Shown piece by piece: positions 56,886 to 64,000 of a DNA stretch of 64,000 nt (its first letter is position 1; every line of letters begins with the position of its first letter). The DNA comes from Gnetum montanum. Its lineage: Eukaryota > Streptophyta > Gnetopsida > Gnetales > Gnetaceae. The position numbers and the translations under genes were made by a program. Location of the stretch: the NCBI GenBank assembly GCA_015680685.1, contig MNCI01018932.1, positions 127,766 to 191,765 of the forward strand, in the 5' to 3' direction. A model generated the notes under the pieces. The model did no database searches. It was not told the DNA's origin and was given only the letters and a program-made list of their open reading frames with translations.

Positions 56886-57889
56886 ATGATTGGTCTAGGA
56901 TGATAAAAAATACTAATTTGAATGGATCAAGGATCTTGAGGTCATTTTTCTCTTCTAGTTACCTATTCTTTTCTTTATTTTTATTTTTATCACATACATA
57001 CATATATTAAGTTTCTTTTATTTTCTTGTTGTTATTCCTTTTTTATCTTTTTTTCCATAATAAGAGGATCTTCTAATGTTACATGAGAATATTAGAAAGG
57101 ATGAAAATTTGAGATCATCACTTGTAGTCTTCAACTTACATGAACATGGGAATCCATTCATCACCACATGGGATACATGGATTGATGGAAATAATGAATC
57201 TCTTCAGATCAAAGTGATTAAGCATAGAAACAAATGAATCTTGGTCAAATCACACTAATCAAACTCATCAAAGTAATCATAAGGATCCTCGATGATACCC
57301 CCTTTTCTTACCAACAACCAAGCACTCATCAAAGATTCCATAGGTCACATCCTAAGATGTGAATCCATCACCTACTCATAGTTTTAATAGCATTAGCTCT
57401 AGCAACTTGTAGGGTGATTCCTAGCTGTTTGCTAAATCTAAGCTTCACTCACCAATGATGGATAGAGGAAAAGTAAGAGGTTGAATTCTATTATGTGTGT
57501 ATTCCATTACTCAAGAATTCACATAAGACCCATTCAACACTCTCACATCATCATTTCATTTGTAACTCATCCAACTATCATTGACTTATTGGGTGAGCAT
57601 TCATAAGCATATTAATTAATTTTTCCATAGATAAAAGACATTTTTAAAGAGAAGAAAATATCATAAATAATTAATGTTAAGCTCAAAAAGTAGAAAAATT
57701 CTAACTAAACATACCAAATTTATTAAGCATACAAACAAAAATAACAAAAATAAAAGAAAAGTTTGACATGACATGAAGGATTTCTTATCCATGACTAATT
57801 CATATGTGTCACCTAGTAGATTTCTAAGTGTAACATAGAGATGGAATATCAGACATGCTTAAAGGTGAAAAATGTTCTTTATGATGCTT
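56886..57889. other. No feature resolved
   Basis: AT-rich, T-rich at 56950-57060; nothing recognised. Confidence 0.3.
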
Positions 57890-60122
57890 CAGATGTTACC
57901 CATTGATGAGAAAGATTTTGTTTGGCTTATCTGAATAGAATATCTATATGACACTAAATGACCAAGAAGGATCACAATTTATTTTTTTATACTACATTCT
58001 TCTAGTCTCATCCCTCTTGTCAATTTCAAGATAAAGATCCTAGAAGACTAACCTAGCATAAATGGTACTTAAAGAAGCCCTTTCCATGATGATAGGAAAG
58101 TTATCTCCCACCTTATTTTGTAGTTTGATCATTAAGAGATGTCTAGGATTCAACTAGCCTACTGATATTATCATCACATTGTTCACATATCCCATGAGAT
58201 ACATGTAATATTGGTCTATTAGCTCTAGCCAAATGTTAGTACATTTAAAAAGTGAAAGCCCATAATTAAGGTACTACTATAATGAGATGATTTTAACGCC
58301 TAAACTGGAGTTGCAAAGAGCTATGTATTGATCTTTGTTTTTACTAATTTGAATCTCCATCATGGAGCTATGTAGAATTTGTTGCCATGGGACCTTGGTT
58401 TTTCCCTAAATAAATAGATCAATAAGTATCTGGTAATATTTCCTAGTAGCATACATCAAAGAAGGATAAGTGTAGTAGGAAATATTACAAGATTTGGCTT
58501 TCTTGGATTTTAGTTGACTAGGGATCCTAGCTAGCATGAGACTAGGAAGTAGAAGTTATTGTTATTATTATTATTGAGGACCTTGATAGATAAGACTACT
58601 TGGGAGTAGGTAAGTACTATTGAGGTGTTATTTGTGGAGATTGGTAATAATATTTTAGGATACCTTTGAAGTAGGGATACATAAGAAGCATAATCTATTG
58701 TTAGATCAGAATGGAAGATTTCATGAAGTAGTACCACAAGGATTTAGAGTTCTAGTACTAGTACTTTTGCATGGGCTACAGATATGTATCTTCAAGATAG
58801 TATAATCTACCAGTGTAAGACATCCTTCATGTTTTCCTCTTAACAAGTTTGAAATTTAGAGGCATCCTATCTTCTTCCATTTTACTAATCATGTGAGCCA
58901 TGATTGGGTAGCACTATGAGTTATGAGGGTTTGCATAGTATTTGTGAAGACCCTCATCATTGAAGGATGAATAGGCCTCTTCTACATCTTTATTAATACT
59001 TTTACAGTAGTAGAGATTTTCTTTACATTTACCATAATAATTGTTTCTCCATTTGGATGGTTCTATTACTTTGGCTTCAACTTCAGCCACCTTACCCTTA
59101 ATGCACTTAAGGGTAGTGATCATCTTTGCATCCATCACTTCCCAAACCTGGTCCACCTTGTTGGTCAAGTTTGTTAAGGCCTCTTTTTTGTTCTACTTAG
59201 TATTTTTTCTAAGACTTGGACTATAATGGAAGGTATAGTTATACCTTCAATATTTTTTATCTTCCTTTTGTACATAGGATTGAGATTATACTCAGTTGAT
59301 TGTTTCTATTTTCATTCTTGTTTCATTCATTTTATAATTTCTAAGAGTGCTTTAATTTTGGTCATGTATCTTTATGTACTTTATCCATCTTGTACATATC
59401 TATTCACTTTTTTGCTTCTTACCTTAGGTCTTCTACAATATGCATTAGTTTTTCTCTTTAGCTAATGTAATGGTTTGGATAGCATGTATAGTTTCCATGT
59501 ACCATTCAATGGTGATATCTAGTGGTTCATGGTCTTCTTCTCTCTATCCATCCATCTTCTTCTAAATTTTTGAAATGTAAGCATAGGTTTGAAATTTTGT
59601 GTAGAAGATTCATACCATATTTTCTTATTTTTGAATTGATTTTAGAGGCAAAGCCTTATACCAAGTTTTTGTATGTTTAATGAAGGTGCAAAGAAAAAAT
59701 TCCAGATTCTTCTAATCATTAAAGATCCCCTACACATAACAAGCATTGTTAAATGCTTATATGTGGAGTTAGGGATCATTCCTAGCAAGTCCTCTGTATG
59801 TTAGAAAATTAGCCATGTTGATCTATTTAATATGACTATCATGAATATGCTCTTGTGGAATATAGATAACTTCATTAAGTTCATGATAGCCATCCTAGTT
59901 AAGCAAAGGGGCATCATCATCATTGGATGATCTAAACAAGTGTAGATATTGAAACTTGGGAAGTAGATCAAAATCATGAGTTTTGTCTACACTTTAGTGA
60001 GTGGTTTCTGATCATGAGTCTTCATGGGTTTTAGTTTGTTTTTCTTTCTTGTCTACTTTATCACATTTCTTTCTATTTAAATGGTGAAATGGAAAGCTAT
60101 GATGACCATTTTTGTTAGCCAT
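57890..60122 (-). pseudogene. Element H: gag-protease relic of the B/C/D family
   Basis: ATG 60122 (MANKNGHHSF). Downstream segments follow B: IHDSHIK at about 59850; AFNNACYV; KTWYKALPLKSIQK at about 59660 against KSWYxSLEPETIKR of B; KFQTYAYISKI; EPLDITIEWYM against EPLDAAMAHYY; then KVDQVWEVMDAKMITTLKCI at 59165-59105 against KVDQMWDSLDSRIETVLKI. The protease end reads NFPIIMERASLSTIYARLVF at about 58110-58050. The active-site region and knuckle are not resolved. Its LTRs were not identified, though CCAATGTTGATGAG at 60211-60224 may be a decayed primer-site/LTR junction. Confidence 0.65.
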
Positions 60123-60709
60123 TTAGTCTGAAAGATCTTGCCTCTAATGTGACTCATAGTCACTGTACATTAGCTTCATAGATAGACAAAATTTTTAATC
60201 ATTCTTTGGACCAATGTTGATGAGAGCCTCTTTGAGATCATGTAATGTAGCCTTATTTGGTCTTTTAGAGAATTAGCCATGATTGTCATGCCATTCCCTT
60301 GCTTATCTTGGTAATAAGTCAAATGACTAGTAGTAGAGTAGCATCCTCCAAGTATTCAAATATGACATAAGTCCTTCTTTGTTTAGTGAAATATTTCCTA
60401 GTAGAGATCCTTAGTGGACTTTGAATGTTCTTCAGCATATTATTTGTGGTAACAACCTTTACACAAAGCTAAAGAAACATAAAATTAGGTGAAAAAAATG
60501 TTAAAATTAAGAATGTACAAGTATTTTTAGGTAATACATCAATTTATTTCATAGAAACAAAGCTAATAATAAGGGTATGTCTAGCTATAATCAATGGAAT
60601 GATATCATACAAAATGTAATGTAATTTGATCATAAGCTTTGAAGACAATGATGCATGGATTACCAAGAATACTTGTATTGTTGTATTTAATGAACTTAAT
60701 ACATATTAT
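60123..60709. other. Possible remains of element H 5' LTR
   Basis: No clear similarity to B/C LTRs beyond the TGATGAG at 60218; nothing else recognised. Confidence 0.25.
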
Positions 60710-61780
60710 ATAGTTATAACCTATGTTACCATGGTTAGGAAATGAAAAATATTTTTCATTTTATATGTATTTTATAAATATAAAGTAAAATAATAAATAA
60801 TGCACACACATCACAATCCATTGTGGGACATGCGTAATGTCCATAATCATGAATATGTGTTGTAATCCCTTAAGGAACACATGAAACAACATACATGAAA
60901 AGTACTAAATTGCCTCTAGTCATAACCTTGATGTCTAAACTTCATGTTGTACAACAATAACCTTCTTGGATAAGGATAAATTATCAAAGCTCAACGTAAT
61001 GCAAATGAAATAGAAATAAAATAAATATTTTTAGTATTTTGATATTTTAAGGTATCCAATTCATGAAACAAAGGAAAATAATAAGTGTTATTCACTATGC
61101 AATTATTGGACTCTACATCAACCAAAATAGGTTTAAACTAGATAAGTAAGGTAGTAGTTTGATAGAGTTTAGCTACACTTGTGAAAGCGATGACTCAAAA
61201 CACACATACACAATATGAAGGAAATCAACTTACCTAATTAAGGAAGATATCTTCATATAAATCAAATGCCAAAAGTTAATATGAAATGACTAAGTTATCA
61301 ATGATAAGTGTAAGATCTTATTTGCAGTATTTATAATTTTTCTAATATAATGGTGGAGGTTTGCCAATGCCTAGGAGTCAACAAAAATTTATCAATGCAA
61401 CCTTGACCAATTGAAGCACAATTTTGACACTTGGACCAAAACCTAGGCAAGTTGTGGATGCATTAGTATCCTTGTAATGATGTAGGGGATGTGCTAACAC
61501 AAAGGTGTTAGTGCATCCCTTGCCAGAATGTCAATGATCACTTTTGGATGAAACTAGAATCTAAGTGACCATGTTTGAAGGATCTACGAACATCAAAATA
61601 AGGTATGAAATGTTTTAAGGATGTTGAAACAAGTACAAAATCCAAAATTATCATATAAGAGGTAAGGGAACATGCCTAGTAGATATAAACCTTAATTAAT
61701 CATACTAGGAATATAAACATAGGGTGAATGAAATACTTCTTCAGTCAAGGGCTTACAATCAACTTACAAAAAACCACTAG
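60710..61780. repeat. Dispersed 1.1-kb repeat, copy 2
   Basis: Collinear with 42040-43150. Its right part is also in the tandem duplication that follows. Confidence 0.65.
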
Positions 61781-62950
61781 ATGATTCATTAATGATGCAT
61801 ATAAAGAAAACTGGGAAATGGAGAAGAACATACATATCATTCACCCAAAGAACTTATAGTAGAAATATTCTTAAGGAAGGGAGAGTATAACATCCCATCC
61901 CTAGATACCCCTCTTTGTTGGTGGGTTCTTAGATTTGAATCCTTGATGTATTGTTTAACTAGCCTATGTCTTATATTTGGTGTCTTTATTCTTGGTGTAT
62001 AATGCTTGTGATGTATGATTTATGGGTTTGGATGAGCCATGTGCTTTGTACTTACTTTTAGAATATATATTTAAATTTTTTAATTTTTTAATCTATTTTA
62101 TTAAGCATGTGTGCACTAATCCCTTTGTTGGATATTTTCATAAGTAGGCATTAGGTATTACAATAGAGTTTCATCGATGTAACCATGACCAATTGATGTA
62201 TAATTTTAGCACTTGGACAAAACTCTAGGCAAGTCAAGGATGCATTAGTACCCTTGTAATGATGTAGAGGGTGTGCTAACACAAGGATGTTAGTGCATCC
62301 ATTACTAGAATGTCAATGATTAATTTTGGATGAAATCCAAAATCTAAGTGAACATGTTTGAAGGATCTATGAACACATAAACAAGGTATTAAATGTTCTA
62401 AGAAGGTTGAAACATGTACATAAACCAAAATTATAATATAAGAGGTTAGGGAACATGCTTGGTAGACATAAACCTCAACTAAACATACTTGGATTATAAA
62501 CATAGGATAAAGGAAGCACTTCTTATGTTTAGGGCTTACAATGAACTTAAAAAATACTAGTAGATGACTCATCAATGATGCATACAAAGAAAATTAAGAA
62601 GTGGAAAAGAATATATATGCCATTCATCCTAAAAACTTATAATAGGAAGATTCTTAAGGTAGGTATAATGTAACATCCCATCCCTAGATGCCCCTCTTTG
62701 TTGGTATGTTCTTAGATTAGAATCCTTGATGTATTGTTTAACTAGCCTACATTTTATATTTGGTATCTTTATTTTTGGTATATTATGCTTATGATTTATG
62801 GGTCTAGATGAACCATGTTCTTTGTAATTACTTTTAGAATATATATTTGGAATTTTTAATTTATTAATATATTTTATTAAGAATATGTGTACTAACCCCT
62901 TAGATTTTTGCATGAGTAGGTATTAGGTATTGCATGAGTTAGTAACATAT
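61390..62950. repeat. 783-bp tandem duplication
   Basis: About 61390-62168 repeats at 62170-62950: the marker TAACATCCCATCCCTAGAT lies at 61888 and 62671. The copies are diverged (perhaps 85 percent), so the duplication is old. Resembles two LTRs or LTR fragments head to tail. Confidence 0.75.
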
Positions 62951-63565
62951 GGGATTCTATAATAGGGATGTAATATGGTAAGTGTTGTATGTGTATGACA
63001 TGCCTTCATAGTTTCTTAGTAATTTATAAAAAATTATTTATTTTTTCGCATGGTAGAATGGAAGAAGTAAAAATGTGGTTATATTTAGTTTTAAACCTTA
63101 GATTTTTTGTTAACATTTGCAATAGACATAGATATAAGTTAGTACCTAAGGGTATCCTAGTAGTCCAACACTAGGTTTAGACCTATGTTATAAACATTAT
63201 TTAATTTAATTTAGATAAGTATGAGTTAATTATATTTTTTTAGTTTTATTTTTTTCTTTATAATTAGCCATTAATTAAACCTTGACATGCTCTTGTGAGT
63301 ATAAATACCTAGAAATTCTTTCATTAGAGATCATCTAATTGCATTGCCAATATCATGAACATAGAGCTAGAGAGAAAGACCTTGTCAAATAAGAAAGAGG
63401 ATACAGTTAATCTTATATGGACTTCACATCTACCTAAGTGTTTTTCTTTATAGGATTTCTTTTTAGATTTCATTTAGATTTGGCCATTGACTATTACATC
63501 TATTTAGGCTTTGGAGCCTGATAGAAGATGTTAGTTGCATGAGGATTTCTTTCTATAGCATTGTA
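62951..63565. other. AT-rich, no feature resolved
   Basis: TATAAATA at 63300-63307 within GTGAGTATAAATACC may be an LTR TATA box in + orientation; no other support. Confidence 0.3.
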
Positions 63566-64000
63566 ACATCCTTATTCCTAAACCTTAAGTGAGAGCATTA
63601 CATTGGATAAAACCTATAATGAATGATTGTTCATGGTAAGAAACAAGATAATGAATGAATGACATAATGAAAGGAAGATCAAGGAATCTAACATGAAGCC
63701 ATGATCCAAGGAAAGAGATGAAACTAATAGTAGAAGAAAAGAAACACATAAATATAAAAGTATGATAAACATATATGCTGAAAATATATCTATCTAGAAA
63801 GAGAATAATATAAATACCTAGAAATTTTAAATAAGAACAAGGAAATTAAATAAATTGAAATATGAAACTCCATAAATATCAAAGGTCTAATCCATACAAA
63901 ACTATAAATTTGAAATAGAAAAGAGCAAAATAATGTCTAACACAAATATGAAATGTCAAATACATAGAAATCCAAAGCTCAAATCTAAGAATATAACATC
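63566..64000 (-). repeat. LTR fragment similar to element E LTR, runs off the window
   Basis: TAACATCC...GAGCATTACATTGG and TGGTCATGG/TGTTCATGG-like words match 39049-39110 in the same order and orientation. Confidence 0.5.

Noticed and set aside
62989-63174. Small plus-strand frame near the window end
   Set aside because: No similarity, AT-rich, within LTR-like repeat surroundings.

Overview
The window looks like intergenic DNA from a large, repeat-rich plant nuclear genome. It is AT-rich, has two scaffold gaps (runs of N), and consists almost entirely of decayed LTR retrotransposons, several of them nested. Premature stops in the relict genes are mostly the kind made by C-to-T decay (CAG, CAA and TGG turned into stops). 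The only non-transposon coding traces are short fragments of a PPR protein, a Utp14-like protein and a type-A DnaJ. Land plant is secure from the element lineages and the PPR fragment. Gymnosperm is a weak guess from the age and density of the relics. I see no intact host gene, no tRNA or rRNA gene and nothing prokaryotic.

Layout. (1) 1-2256 is an unknown, heavily decayed minus-strand coding relic, interrupted by element A. (2) Element A, 2257-10855 (+), is a Ty3/gypsy-type gag-protease element without reverse transcriptase or integrase, with 1.5-1.6 kb LTRs and target duplication CTTAC. (3) Element D, about 11541-17944 (-), is an old member of a second gag-protease-only family. (4) Element E, about 17945-39645 (-), is an ancient chromovirus relic with recognisable protease, RT, RNase H, integrase and C-terminal linker. 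It is split by two younger insertions of the second family: B (20282-27543, target duplication AAAGC) in the integrase C-terminal linker, and C (29595-36847, target duplication GTTGT/GTTTT) in the RT gene. (5) 39648-43929 holds an LTR fragment (F), a Ty1/copia relic and a dispersed repeat. (6) 43930-45300 is a small mosaic of host gene fragments. (7) 46420-51112 is relict DNA with a recent 356-bp tandem duplication. (8) Element G, 51113-56880 (-), is a gag-only Ty1/copia derivative with target duplication AATAT. (9) 57890-60122 is another gag-protease relic (H) of the B/C/D family. (10) 60710-64000 holds LTR-like repeats, including a 783-bp tandem duplication.

How the parts work together. B, C, D and H share one plan: gag, a DSGSxVNLIS-type protease, a long non-coding tail in place of pol, and (where LTR junctions survive) an LTR ending TCATCA next to a primer site resembling tRNA-Asp. 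A and G independently lack pol as well. All would have needed polymerase and integrase in trans. The chromovirus E is the only pol-bearing gypsy relic here, but its iMet-type primer site and different LTRs make it an unlikely direct partner. The two strongest oddities are the host-gene mosaic at 43930-45300, and arrays of 10-bp CG-armed palindromes placed just upstream of the TATA box in two unrelated LTR families (GCGTATACGC in A, GCGATATCGC in B/C).
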